Shown one piece after another: positions 1-8,619 of a stretch of 64,000 bases of DNA (within the stretch, counting starts at the first letter, position 1; each line of letters starts with the position of its first letter). Made by a program: the position numbers and the translations under genes. The stretch lies in contig NZ_CP018786.1 of assembly GCF_002025665.1 (NCBI RefSeq), forward strand, positions 62,001 to 126,000, written 5' to 3'. Below the pieces are notes generated by a model that saw only the letters and a program-made list of their open reading frames with translations, ran no database searches and was not told where the DNA came from. This DNA comes from Chryseobacterium indologenes (lineage in GTDB: Bacteria; Bacteroidota; Bacteroidia; Flavobacteriales; Weeksellaceae).

Positions 1-565
1 AAGCTCTCAATAGAGGTGCTTTGTAATCTAATGTCTCTCCTGTATAAGAGATGAAGATAGAAGGAATACATAATGTAGTTCCCATAATGAATGCCGGAGA
101 TGTAGGATCCCAAGCTGTATAACCTCTTGCTTCAAAAGTATTTCTGATACCTCCGTTAGGGAAAGACGATGCGTCTGGCTCCTGTTGGATAAGCATATTT
201 CCGCTGAATCTTTCAATTGCTCTTCCTCCTTCGATTGGGGTAAAGAAAGAATCGTGCTTTTCTGCAGTAGTACCTGTTAAAGGCTGAAACCAGTGCGTAT
301 AGTGGGTTACACCTTTGCTCATTGCCCAGTCTTTCATCGCTACAGCTACCTGATCTGCAATATGTCTCTGGATTTTAGTTCCTTTTTTAATAGCGTCGAT
401 AATAGAACCGAATGCTTCTTTTGTTAAATATTCTCTCATGGTTTCTTCTGAGAAAACATTTTTGCAGAATAGCTCTGATAATTTCGCAGGGATCTCAACA
501 GAGTTGTCTTTTCTGAAATCCTTAAATGGAAGGGTTTCTAATGCTTTGAATCTTAAGGTTGACAT
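1..565 (-). CDS. glnN: Glutamine synthetase type III, N-terminal part (runs off the window)
   Basis: The reverse strand from the ATG at 565 reads about 188 codons without a stop and leaves the window at base 1. The product would catalyse ATP-dependent synthesis of glutamine from glutamate and ammonium in the cytoplasm. The start [14 protein letters not shown] and the downstream segments [21 protein letters not shown] and [20 protein letters not shown] are hallmarks of the large (about 720-residue) GSIII family, not of GSI or GSII. ITY-like segments follow the family order. A TAAATTTG box lies 23 bases upstream of the start, so a short leader is likely. The C-terminal three quarters lie outside the window, so completeness cannot be judged. 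Confidence 0.93.
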   Translation of the reverse strand, partial: MSTLRFKALETLPFKDFRKDNSVEIPAKLSELFCKNVFSEETMREYLTKEAFGSIIDAIKKGTKIQRHIADQVAVAMKDWAMSKGVTHYTHWFQPLTGTTAEKHDSFFTPIEGGRAIERFSGNMLIQQEPDASSFPNGGIRNTFEARGYTAWDPTSPAFIMGTTLCIPSIFISYTGETLDYKAPLLRA

Positions 566-588
566 AATTGGGTTGATTTTTTACAGGG

Positions 589-596
589 CAAATTTA
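589..596 (-). promoter_or_regulatory. -7 promoter box of glnN
   Basis: CAAATTTA on the plus strand is TAAATTTG on the minus strand, a full match to the Bacteroidota TAnnTTTG element, 23 bases upstream of the glnN start. The interval 566-870 (305 bases) holds no other gene. It contains this box, a hairpin at 625-641 (CCCTAAA / TTTAGGG, loop of 3) just upstream that could be a nitrogen-control site (inference), and the promoter of the divergent gene near 850. Confidence 0.6.
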
Positions 597-847
597 CAAA
601 AAAAATGAATTGAAAACATTTTGACCCTAAAAAATTTAGGGGTGTTTTGAAAATTTATATAATTTAAACGTGTGTTTGGCGTTTTTTTAACGGGGTGTTT
701 TTTGATTTATTGTTTAAAACATGAGATTCTGAGCCCGTTTTCTAAGGTAGAAATATAAATGTGTTATATGGAGTACAATTTACAATAATTCTACGAGATT
801 AAGCTACTTATTAAAAGACAGTTAAAATAAAGTGGGCAAAGATTTTG

Positions 848-855
848 TATATTTG
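848..855 (+). promoter_or_regulatory. -7 promoter box before the DUF6909-like gene
   Basis: TATATTTG matches TAnnTTTG exactly and lies 15 bases before the ATG at 871. It falls inside the upstream-extended reading frame that could begin at a GTG at 832. This is the main reason to place the start at 871 rather than 832. Confidence 0.6.
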
Positions 856-870
856 TGTGAAATTTATTTT

Positions 871-2562
871 ATGACAAATTCTAGAGCAAGAGAAACCACA
901 GAGGCTATTGAAAGACTATACATCTCTATGAGACACTTATTTTATAGAGGATTTTTCAAGCCGGGCGGAGTTTCAGGAGAGAGTATCAGAAGTTTGTTAA
1001 AGACCATCAATCCGGAAATTTACGGAACCATGAATATTCCAAGTAAATTAGAACTTGACGGTTTGATGTATGTATTAGACAGGCTTCCGGAAGGAATTGA
1101 AGAATGCGCTTTTATTCATCTTACATCTGATGAAGGGTTTGATAAAGGAAGTTTCGAACCTATTGTTCCCAAGAAAAGAAGAAGAAACTGTTATAGAATA
1201 GACGAACACCAGATGAATATTGAGGTTCTTTTGGGCCGTTCCGAAATTTATGACATTCTTACCCACCTTACTTTCCTTTTTATAGAAGCTGACAAAATCC
1301 GTAATCTGGCATTCATCCAGGACGAAAACTGGAAGCCGACACGTGCCTTCAAAATTATTGAAGAAGTAGTAAAGGGTGAAAAGAAATACAGCAGAAAAGA
1401 AAAAGAAGTAGCACTTATTCATCTTTCTTCTTTAATAGGAAGATCTTTTGATGAGACTTTAAGAGCTTATAATACTTTTGGTGATGATCACAATCCTGAT
1501 CGTCTGTTCAAAATCATTTACAACTTAGCAAAAGTAAGTCTTGATGATGCAAAAGGAAGCAGAGAGAGAGAAATTCATTTCAGTTCTATATTAAAAGAAA
1601 GAGTGGGTCACCACTATTTTGGAGAAAAATGGGCAAACAAAGTGAAAGAAGTTTTATTTGAAAACAATCTTCACATGCGTCCGTTACATATTATTTCAGC
1701 CAATATGCACTCTGTGAAAAATATGCTGTATGCCAATAATGCACTTAAAAAGAAGCAGCATCATGAGGTGGATTATAAACTGTACGAAGAGATTTCAAAC
1801 AAGAAAGAACTTCGTGATAAAGTTTTAAAATATGCTTTGGAGGAAGGAATGATCCATATTGCAGACAAGAGTGGAAGTAATATTGATGTTCAAATCATAG
1901 ACCTTAGCAAAACAGACCTGAAGAATACACCATTTGCAGACTGCAAGTTCGGAGGAGATGATGTAGTAATGGTTTTTGACTATGCTTTCGGAGAACAGGC
2001 TTTTGAAGTAATGGATGAATTACTTAGACCTTTTGAACATAAAGGAGAAGTATATATGATGCATGTAAAATCTGTTTCCATTATGGGTAAAGCAGGTATT
2101 CTTACCGGAGAGAAAGGTGATATCATGATTCCTACTTCTCATATCTTTGAAGGAACTGCAGATAATTATCCTTTTGAAAATGCGTTAAAACTTGAAGACT
2201 TTAAAGATGATGAATTAAAAGCTTTTGAAGGGCCGATGATTACTGTTTTAGGAACTTCTCTTCAGAATAAAGATATTTTATTGTACTTTATGAATACTTC
2301 ATGGAAAGCAATTGGTCTTGAAATGGAAGGAGCACACTACCAGAAAGCGATTCAGGTGGCATCCAAGATCAGACACCATATTTCACCGGATCTGTTTGTA
2401 ATGTATGCTTATTATGCATCTGACAATCCATTGGAAACGGGAAGTACATTATCTTCAGGAGGGTTAGGTCTTACAGGAGTAAAACCAACGTATCTGATTA
2501 CATTAAGAATCCTTGAAAAGATTTTAAGAAGTGGTAAGAAAGAAACTTCTGCTAAAAAATAA
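871..2562 (+). CDS. DUF6909-like protein with a nucleoside-phosphorylase-like C-terminal half
   Basis: This is a 563-residue soluble protein without signal peptide or membrane segments. The N-terminal half (about 1-300) is helical and has no motif I can assign. The C-terminal part (about 370-550) holds GLEMEGAHY followed by YYASDNP, which resembles the purine-nucleoside-binding EMEG and catalytic SD segments of nucleoside phosphorylase/AMP nucleosidase folds. From memory, long proteins of this type in Flavobacteriia are filed as DUF6909; I could not check this. The ATG at 871 is preferred over the in-frame GTG at 832 because a TATATTTG promoter box lies between them. It is monocistronic, with an intrinsic terminator just behind it. 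A role in purine nucleotide turnover is inference only. Confidence 0.75.
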   Translation: MTNSRARETTEAIERLYISMRHLFYRGFFKPGGVSGESIRSLLKTINPEIYGTMNIPSKLELDGLMYVLDRLPEGIEECAFIHLTSDEGFDKGSFEPIVPKKRRRNCYRIDEHQMNIEVLLGRSEIYDILTHLTFLFIEADKIRNLAFIQDENWKPTRAFKIIEEVVKGEKKYSRKEKEVALIHLSSLIGRSFDETLRAYNTFGDDHNPDRLFKIIYNLAKVSLDDAKGSREREIHFSSILKERVGHHYFGEKWANKVKEVLFENNLHMRPLHIISANMHSVKNMLYANNALKKKQHHEVDYKLYEEISNKKELRDKVLKYALEEGMIHIADKSGSNIDVQIIDLSKTDLKNTPFADCKFGGDDVVMVFDYAFGEQAFEVMDELLRPFEHKGEVYMMHVKSVSIMGKAGILTGEKGDIMIPTSHIFEGTADNYPFENALKLEDFKDDELKAFEGPMITVLGTSLQNKDILLYFMNTSWKAIGLEMEGAHYQKAIQVASKIRHHISPDLFVMYAYYASDNPLETGSTLSSGGLGLTGVKPTYLITLRILEKILRSGKKETSAKK

Positions 2563-2585
2563 TTGTAATTCAATATTATAATATC

Positions 2586-2618
2586 AACCTCAGATGTATT
2601 TTGCATTTGAGGTTTTTT
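2586..2618 (+). terminator. Intrinsic terminator
   Basis: The stem AACCTCAGATG / CATTTGAGGTT (one G-T pair, 7-base loop) is followed directly by a run of seven T residues. It closes the DUF6909-like gene. Confidence 0.8.
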
Positions 2619-2756
2619 TGTAATTAGTTAAACACGAATATCACAAATTTATTTGCACAAATTGCACTGTTTTATTATGTTTAAAATAATGGTTTTCATT
2701 GGTGTAATTTGTGTTTAAATAAAAACCTATCTTTAAGAAACATAAATAAAATATCC

Positions 2757-3233
2757 ATGAGCTCAGTTTCACAACTTGCGAAAAGATTCAGAGAGGTTCT
2801 GCTGGATGGTTTCTGGATCGCTAATACGAATTTTAAAGATCAGCTTTCAGAGGTGAGCTGGGAACAGGCGGTAACAAAAGTAGATGCTTTCAATACCATT
2901 GCGATGCTCACTTTTCACATTGATTATTATATTGCAGGAATTGTCAATGTCTTTGAAGGAGGAGATCTTGAGATCAAAGATAAATTCAGTTTTGATCTTC
3001 CTCCCATAGAATCTCAACAACAATGGGAAGATTTGTTGAATAAACTCTGGACGGATTCTGAAAAGTTTGCTGCATTACTAGAACAAATGCCGGATTCTAA
3101 ACTTGATGAGGTTTTCGTAGATGAAAAATATGGAACTTACCGAAGGAATATCGACGGAATGATTGAGCACAGCTACTATCATCTGGGGCAGATTACTTTA
3201 ATTAAAAAACTGTTGAAAAGCAGATCAAACTAA
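2757..3233 (+). CDS. DinB-like / DUF1572 family protein
   Basis: The 158-residue protein has the four-helix DinB/YfiT-like pattern, including TFHIDYY (His about 54) and EHSYYHLGQ (His about 138 and 142). These are the positions that form the metal-binding triad in this superfamily. Members include thiol transferases and many damage- or stress-associated proteins without a known reaction. The start at 2757 is chosen because a TATCTTTA box at 2728-2735 lies between it and an earlier in-frame TTG at 2709. The gene stands alone between two terminators. The specific substrate cannot be read from sequence. Confidence 0.8.
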   Translation: MSSVSQLAKRFREVLLDGFWIANTNFKDQLSEVSWEQAVTKVDAFNTIAMLTFHIDYYIAGIVNVFEGGDLEIKDKFSFDLPPIESQQQWEDLLNKLWTDSEKFAALLEQMPDSKLDEVFVDEKYGTYRRNIDGMIEHSYYHLGQITLIKKLLKSRSN

Positions 3234-3305
3234 CCATTCATATTTTCAAAAAAGAATTTAACAACCCGAATTAAAATCCATCTAAAACCATAACAAACAG
3301 AATAA

Positions 3306-3337
3306 AACCTCAGAATAACTCCTATTTGAGGTTCTTA
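3306..3337 (+). terminator. Intrinsic terminator
   Basis: The stem AACCTCA (3306-3312) / TGAGGTT (3327-3333) with a 14-base loop is followed by CTTATTT. The tail is a weaker T-run than at the neighbouring terminators. Confidence 0.55.
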
Positions 3338-3374
3338 TTTAAATTAACTACCTTTAGAAAAAATAAAATTTTAA

Positions 3375-5213
3375 ATGAGAAAATCGGCTGCAATCATTTT
3401 TGCGTTTATCATTTCACAATTTCAGGCTCAGCAAGGAGCTTATTATCAGCAGGCTGCGAAGTACAAGATGGATATTGATGTCAATGCTGAAAAATTTACC
3501 TATCAGGGAAAACAAACTTTAGAATACACCAACAATTCTCCGGACGAGCTGAATGTGGTTTATTTCCACTTATACTGGAATGCTTTCAAACCTAATTCTA
3601 TGATGGATCAGAGAGTAGCTTCCCAAGGCAAAAATGGTGATGGGAGACTGCAGAAAGACGGTATTTCAAGACTGGCTTCTATTCCTAAAGATCAGGAAGG
3701 AGCTCAGAATATCCACTGGATTAAACAAAATGGAAAAGACCTGAAATTTGAAGTTCAGGAAACCATTATGAAAGTATATCTGGCAGAACCTATCAAGCCA
3801 AATTCTACCACTACATTTACAATGGATTGGGATTCTGTAATCCCTCAGCAGATCAGAAGAAGCGGAAGAAACAACAGAGAAGGTATTGATATGACCATGA
3901 CGCAATGGTATCCTAAAATTGCTGAATACGATTATGACGGCTGGGCAACTTTCGATTATCTGGGAAGAGAATTCCATGCGCCGTTCTCTGATTTTGATGT
4001 TACCATTAAAATCAACAAGGATTATGTAGTGGGAGCAGGAGGAATTCTGGAGAACCCAACAGAAGTAAAAGGCTATGATGCCAATGCAAAAATAAAAACA
4101 GAAAAAGATAAAAAGGCAATCTGGAAATGGACGGCAAAAAATATTCTTGATTTCGCATGGAGTGCAGACAGAGATTATTCTGTAGAAAGCTTCAATGTTC
4201 CGGAAGGTCCGAAAGTATATCTGGTTTATCAGAAAAATGATAAAACGAAGGCATGGGGAGAATCACAGCCTTATATCACGAAATATTTCCAGATCATGAA
4301 TGCTCACTTTGGAAAATATGTGTATCCAACTTACGCATTTATCCAGGGAGGAGATGGCGGAATGGAGTACGGAATGTGTACCATGATTTTAGGAGAAGCT
4401 AAAAACGTTAAAGATTTAATGGGCTTAATGGCTCACGAAGGATCTCATTCATGGTATCAGCAGATGCTGGCTACGAATGAATCTGTACGCCCATGGATGG
4501 ATGAAGGTTTTACAAGTTATGCAGAAGGCTATACTATGTATCAATTATTTCCTGAAGATCTGCCAAATCCTTTTATGGAAAGGCTCGATGCATACAGAAA
4601 ATTTGTTAAAAAAGGAATCGAAGAACCGGCTGTTTGGTTAGGTGATCACCACGATAACGGGACGTCTTACACGTTTGCATCATATGTAAAAGGTGAGTTA
4701 TACCTGGTACAGCTCGGATACATTATGGGAGAGCAGAAACTAGCAGAAACCTTAAAGCAATATTATGATCAGTGGAGTATGAAGCATCCTTCAGACAGAG
4801 ATTTCCTTCACATTGCACAGAAAGTATCAGGAATGGATCTGAAGTGGTTCCATAACTATTGGATCAACACAACCAAGACGATCGATTACGGAATTAAGGA
4901 TGTGAAATACGATGCCAAGTCTACTACCATTACCTTAGTCAACAATGGCCAGGTTCCGATGCCAATTGATTTTGGAGTGATGACTACGGATAAGAAAGTA
5001 ATCACTTATCAGATTCCAATGAATATGACTCATACATGGAAAGAAAAAGACATCTACGGAGAGTTTAAAACAATGCCTTACTGGCCTTGGACTCAGAAAG
5101 AATATACGCTTACCATTCCCTACACAAAATCTCAGTTATCTGTTCTGGGAATTGATTTCAGCCAGAGAATTGCAGATGTGAATATGGAAAATAACTTTGT
5201 TGAAGTGAAATAA
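3375..5213 (+). CDS. Secreted M1-family zinc metallopeptidase
   Basis: This is a 612-residue exported aminopeptidase-type enzyme. A signal peptide spans residues 1-18 and ends in FQAQ. The catalytic site is complete: HEGSH at 354-358 supplies two zinc-binding histidines, and Glu377 in WMDEGF is the third ligand at the M1 spacing HExxH-x18-E. The substrate-binding segment GGMEYGM precedes it. The N-terminal beta domain (about 25-250) and helical catalytic domain follow M1 order. A TACCTTTA box precedes the start. It is expected to trim peptides in the periplasm or outside the cell for nutrition. A strong bidirectional terminator separates it from the convergent neighbour. Confidence 0.92.
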   Translation: MRKSAAIIFAFIISQFQAQQGAYYQQAAKYKMDIDVNAEKFTYQGKQTLEYTNNSPDELNVVYFHLYWNAFKPNSMMDQRVASQGKNGDGRLQKDGISRLASIPKDQEGAQNIHWIKQNGKDLKFEVQETIMKVYLAEPIKPNSTTTFTMDWDSVIPQQIRRSGRNNREGIDMTMTQWYPKIAEYDYDGWATFDYLGREFHAPFSDFDVTIKINKDYVVGAGGILENPTEVKGYDANAKIKTEKDKKAIWKWTAKNILDFAWSADRDYSVESFNVPEGPKVYLVYQKNDKTKAWGESQPYITKYFQIMNAHFGKYVYPTYAFIQGGDGGMEYGMCTMILGEAKNVKDLMGLMAHEGSHSWYQQMLATNESVRPWMDEGFTSYAEGYTMYQLFPEDLPNPFMERLDAYRKFVKKGIEEPAVWLGDHHDNGTSYTFASYVKGELYLVQLGYIMGEQKLAETLKQYYDQWSMKHPSDRDFLHIAQKVSGMDLKWFHNYWINTTKTIDYGIKDVKYDAKSTTITLVNNGQVPMPIDFGVMTTDKKVITYQIPMNMTHTWKEKDIYGEFKTMPYWPWTQKEYTLTIPYTKSQLSVLGIDFSQRIADVNMENNFVEVK

Positions 5214-5232
5214 CAATAGACCTATACAACGA

Positions 5233-5262
5233 AAAAATCCACAGACTTATCTGTGGATTTTT
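5233..5262. terminator. Bidirectional intrinsic terminator
   Basis: The stem AAAAATCCACAGA / TCTGTGGATTTTT has a CTTA loop and T-runs on both strands. It lies between the convergent M1 peptidase and the secreted protein ending at 5264. Confidence 0.88.
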
Positions 5263-5263
5263 T

Positions 5264-5866
5264 TTATTTTATTCCAAATTGCTGTACCATCCAATGATTT
5301 GGATGATTTTGGGTAAGATCTTTCCTCAAAGCTTCATCTTTGGTATTTAAATAACTGTAAACCTTTAAAGGAACAGAATCCGGGTATTCTTTTAAGCCGT
5401 TTACAATTGTAGTTTGTGCTTCTTCTTTTTTTGAGCCGCTATCTAAGGCCTCTGCCTTAAAAATGTAAATAATTGCCGGGAGTTTTCCATATACTTCTTT
5501 TGTTTCACTTTCCAGAAGATGCATCGTTTCTATCTGAAACACAGGATTGGGGTTTTTTCCTTCTGCCACTGCCTGGCTGATGTGCTGCTGATACATCAGA
5601 AAAAGATAAAGCAGATGCATATTTTTGGTATCCGGATCAGAAACTGCTTTTTGAAATTTGTGGGTAAACTCGGGAGTTATTTCATCATTATCTGCCTGAA
5701 GATTTTTTTGATAAAACTCATCCATCAGATCATACACTGTCTTATCCTGAGTATCAATTTTTGACTGACTCTTTATTTTTTGTAAAATGCTTGCCATTGA
5801 ATTGCCGGATTGTGCAAAAACAGAGATGCTGAGGCATAGTAAAGTACCGAGGATCAGTTTTTTCAT
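5264..5866 (-). CDS. Secreted protein of unknown function, about 200 aa
   Basis: The start at 5866 (MKKLILGTLLCLSISVFAQS) gives a clean signal peptide ending at FAQ. The frame remains open for 52 more codons upstream, but that extension is basic/aromatic and overlaps the 5' end of coaX, so it is rejected. The mature part is helical and rich in Q, K and D, without cysteine pairs or a recognised motif. A TATATTTA box lies about 30 bases upstream on the minus strand. I do not recognise the family. It is probably periplasmic or secreted. Confidence 0.75.
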   Translation of the reverse strand: MKKLILGTLLCLSISVFAQSGNSMASILQKIKSQSKIDTQDKTVYDLMDEFYQKNLQADNDEITPEFTHKFQKAVSDPDTKNMHLLYLFLMYQQHISQAVAEGKNPNPVFQIETMHLLESETKEVYGKLPAIIYIFKAEALDSGSKKEEAQTTIVNGLKEYPDSVPLKVYSYLNTKDEALRKDLTQNHPNHWMVQQFGIK

Positions 5867-6057
5867 GAGATAGTCAGAATAATTATATTGTGTTATTAAA
5901 TATAGTGATTTGTTCCGGAGAAAGAAAAAATAAGTGAGCCATTGTAATTTAGTTTGATAATGGCAGGTTCTTTTTTTTAAAATTATTAAATTTATTGCCT
6001 CAAAATCAAGCGGGAATTTCAAGTAGATTTAATGAATTTCTTCTGAAAAATATGTCA

Positions 6058-6816
6058 ATGAATTCAATTGTAATAAATGTAGGAAACAGCAATATCAGAT
6101 TTGGTCTTTTCAATGGGGATAATTGTGATATTTCGTGGGTAATCAATACAAAGCCTTACAGAACGGCAGATGAACTTTATGTACAGATGCTGATGCTCTA
6201 TCAAACCTATAAAATTGATCCCAAAGAGATTGATAAGGTAATTATAGGATCCGTAGTACCTCAGCTTACCAAAGTCATGAGTTCCGGGATCAAAAAAATT
6301 CACGGAACTACTCCTGTGATTGTTGACAGAAACACCCCTTCCGGAGTACAGGCAAAATCCAAGCAGATGGGAACAGATATCTATGCAAATCTGGTAGCTG
6401 CACACAATTTGTACCCGAACAGAAAGAAGATTGTCATAGATTTCGGAACAGCACTTACTGCAAGCTGTGTGACAGAAACAGGGGAAACCTTAGGGGTAAT
6501 TATCGCTCCGGGAATTGTGACTTCTCTGAATTCATTAATTAACCAGACCGCACAGCTTCCGGATATCGAACTGAAGAAACCAAAATCTGTTTTGGGACTG
6601 GATACGGTAACGTGTATGCAAAGTGGTATGGTATATGGTTTTCTCGGTATGGTAGAAGGTTTTGTAACCCGTATCAATGAGGAAGTGAATGACGACTGTT
6701 TTGTAGTGGCAACAGGAGGTGTTTCCCATGTCTACAAGCCTTTGACGGATAAGATTCATGTGATGGACAGGCTTCACACCCTTAAAGGTCTTTATTTTCT
6801 TGGTAAGGATTTATAA
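6058..6816 (+). CDS. coaX: Type III pantothenate kinase
   Basis: This enzyme phosphorylates pantothenate with ATP in the first step of coenzyme A synthesis, in the cytoplasm. It shows the type III signatures in order: INVGNSN near the N-terminus (phosphate-binding), DRNTPSGVQ, GTDIYANLVAA, DFGTALT and GVIIAPGI, then a glycine-rich VATGGVS near the end. At about 252 residues it has normal CoaX length. ATGs at 6052 and 6058 are both possible; 6058 puts the glycine motif at the usual distance from the N-terminus. The next gene starts 50 bases downstream and may be co-transcribed. Confidence 0.93.
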   Translation: MNSIVINVGNSNIRFGLFNGDNCDISWVINTKPYRTADELYVQMLMLYQTYKIDPKEIDKVIIGSVVPQLTKVMSSGIKKIHGTTPVIVDRNTPSGVQAKSKQMGTDIYANLVAAHNLYPNRKKIVIDFGTALTASCVTETGETLGVIIAPGIVTSLNSLINQTAQLPDIELKKPKSVLGLDTVTCMQSGMVYGFLGMVEGFVTRINEEVNDDCFVVATGGVSHVYKPLTDKIHVMDRLHTLKGLYFLGKDL

Positions 6817-6865
6817 ATTACAGAGTAAGAGTCGAGTTGAATCAGGATACCTTAATTTTAGTATA

Positions 6866-7393
6866 ATGAACAAGTTTCCTATAATAGAAACCGAAAGATT
6901 GACGCTTTCACAACTGGAAGAAAGAGATATTCCTTTTATAGTTGAATATCTTCAGCATAGAATTTTTTCTGATCTTACTTCCAATATTCCTTATCCATAT
7001 GTGGAAAATGATGCGAGATCCTGGGTGAAAATGTCAAAAGAAGCTTTTGATAACCATACCGGATATACTTTTGCAATCCGGAATAAGGAAAGTCAAATCA
7101 TAGGAGCTATCGGGCTGCATGACAGGGATGATGATAAAGCTGAACTTGGATATTGGATAGGAATTCCTTACTGGAATAAGGGATACGTTACTGAAGCTGC
7201 AAAAGCAATTGTAGATTTTGGTCTTAATGAAATGAGGTTTAACAAAATTTTTGCTACTCATTTCCTTCACAATCCGGCTTCCGGGAGAATTATGGAGAAG
7301 ATAGGAATGGAGCAGGAGGCCATATTAAAACAGGAGATGAAGAAGGATGGTGAATATTTTGATATTGTGAGATATTCTATTTTTAAAGACTGA
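6866..7393 (+). CDS. GNAT N-acetyltransferase, RimJ/RimL type
   Basis: The 175-residue protein follows the acetyl-CoA-dependent N-acetyltransferase fold. It opens with IETERLTLSQLEERD, has the beta-4 segment AELGYWIGIPYWNKGYVTEAA (which carries the acetyl-CoA pyrophosphate loop), and ends with NPASGRIMEKIGM. This is the GNAT_3 subfamily that includes ribosomal-protein N-terminal acetyltransferases and detoxifying enzymes. The ATG at 6866 is the family-like start; an extension to 6800 would overlap coaX. The substrate cannot be inferred. Confidence 0.88.
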   Translation: MNKFPIIETERLTLSQLEERDIPFIVEYLQHRIFSDLTSNIPYPYVENDARSWVKMSKEAFDNHTGYTFAIRNKESQIIGAIGLHDRDDDKAELGYWIGIPYWNKGYVTEAAKAIVDFGLNEMRFNKIFATHFLHNPASGRIMEKIGMEQEAILKQEMKKDGEYFDIVRYSIFKD

Positions 7394-7434
7394 TCAGAAG
7401 GAATATAAAAACTTTCGGATTTTATAAAAAAAAC

Positions 7435-7465
7435 AAAAGCCAGAGAAAATTATTCTCTGGCTTTT
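7435..7465. terminator. Bidirectional intrinsic terminator
   Basis: AAAAGCCAGAGAA / TTCTCTGGCTTTT with a 5-base loop serves the GNAT gene on the plus strand and the tadA operon on the minus strand. Confidence 0.88.
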
Positions 7466-7517
7466 TATATGTTATTATTCCAGCCCAAATACACTTGATT
7501 TTTTGAATGGATCAGGG

Positions 7518-7949
7518 TTATCTTTTATTTTTAAAAAAGTCTTTAACGATAGAAGAGCATTCGGCTTCCATAATTCCTGTGATAATTTCTGTTTTAGGAT
7601 GCAGAGAAAGATGTTTATTGATAAAACCTCTTTGTTCATCCCGTGCTCCAATCACTACTTTCGAGATTTGAGACCAGGAAAGCGCGCCTGAGCACATCAC
7701 ACATGGTTCCATCGTTACATAAAGTGTACAGTCTTTCAGGTATTTTCCTCCCAGGAAATTAGCTGCTGAGGTGATGGCCTGCATTTCTGCATGGGCGGTC
7801 ACATCATTTAATGTTTCTGTGAGATTATGAGCTCTTGCAATAATTCTGTTGTTGGAGACTACCACACATCCTATAGGAACCTCATCTTTTTCTAAAGCGG
7901 TTTCTGCTTCCTGCAGCGCCATTTTCATGTAATATTCGTCGGTAAACAT
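7518..7949 (-). CDS. tadA: tRNA-specific adenosine deaminase
   Basis: This is a 143-residue zinc deaminase. The HAE motif (in TAHAEMQ) supplies one zinc ligand and the catalytic glutamate, and PCVMC in TMEPCVMCSGA supplies the two cysteines. The layout is that of TadA, which converts A34 to inosine in tRNA-Arg(ACG). A guanine-deaminase-like role is possible but less likely given the EPCVMCSGAL segment. It overlaps the stop of the upstream gene by one base, so the two are translationally linked. Confidence 0.88.
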   Translation of the reverse strand: MFTDEYYMKMALQEAETALEKDEVPIGCVVVSNNRIIARAHNLTETLNDVTAHAEMQAITSAANFLGGKYLKDCTLYVTMEPCVMCSGALSWSQISKVVIGARDEQRGFINKHLSLHPKTEIITGIMEAECSSIVKDFFKNKR

Positions 7950-8566
7950 TAGTCCGTTATTGTTAAAGTTAAAGGAAGTCTGAAATGATAAATGGTAGGG
8001 TTGCCTTTCAGTATTGCAGGAGAAAATTTTTCCGCCAGAGAATATAATGCAATTTCTGCCTGTCTGTTGAAGGTGAAATTATTTCCTTGCGCATGAACAT
8101 TGCTGACAGTTCCATCTTTCTCAACAATAAAAGCGACATCGGTTTTCACCATTTTTTCTTCAGAATAGACACCGTCAACATACAAAAGATTGGCAACTTC
8201 CTGCCTCAAAGAATTAATTCCACCAGGATAATCTGCAATTTTTTCAGCATCTGAGAATTTTTCAGATGAGGTAAAGCTGGGATTTTTGATGGTCTGCAGA
8301 TCTTCAAGGTTTCTGACTTTTAATAAAGCTCCAATCAGAGCATTATTTTCAATGCTGTCCATTTTTTTCATAAAAAAAAGAAAATCGCCTTTTATAGCAG
8401 CTTTTTTAACTGTATTGGATTCTGCATCAAATTTCTTTTTGAACTCTTTATTCAGCATATTTCTGTGCTGGTTATAGTAGCTCTTCACCAGTCTGAACTC
8501 TTCTTTCTGCTGTGCAAGAAAAAAGGAAGAGATAAAGCAGCTGATGCCAATGAATAAAGTTTTCAA
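7949..8566 (-). CDS. Secreted protein with a TonB-C-like C-terminal domain
   Basis: The signal peptide MKTLFIGISCFISSFFLAQ is followed by a helical linker rich in lysine (about 20-105). The C-terminal segment (about 110-205) is of the energy-transducer TonB C-terminal type: YPGGINSLRQEV, a short strand pair around DVAFIVEKDGTVSNV, and a final strand. Such proteins in Flavobacteriia lack the N-terminal membrane anchor of true TonB, so energy transduction is doubtful. It sits upstream of tadA in a two-gene unit. Confidence 0.75.
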   Translation of the reverse strand: MKTLFIGISCFISSFFLAQQKEEFRLVKSYYNQHRNMLNKEFKKKFDAESNTVKKAAIKGDFLFFMKKMDSIENNALIGALLKVRNLEDLQTIKNPSFTSSEKFSDAEKIADYPGGINSLRQEVANLLYVDGVYSEEKMVKTDVAFIVEKDGTVSNVHAQGNNFTFNRQAEIALYSLAEKFSPAILKGNPTIYHFRLPLTLTITD

Positions 8567-8619
8567 TAAGGGTTTATTTATGTAAATATAACAAAAAATA
8601 TGAAATACTTTCTTTATGA

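Noticed and set aside
832..870. Upstream in-frame GTG start for the DUF6909-like gene
   Set aside because: A perfect TATATTTG promoter box lies between this codon and the ATG at 871, so the codon would not be in the mRNA.
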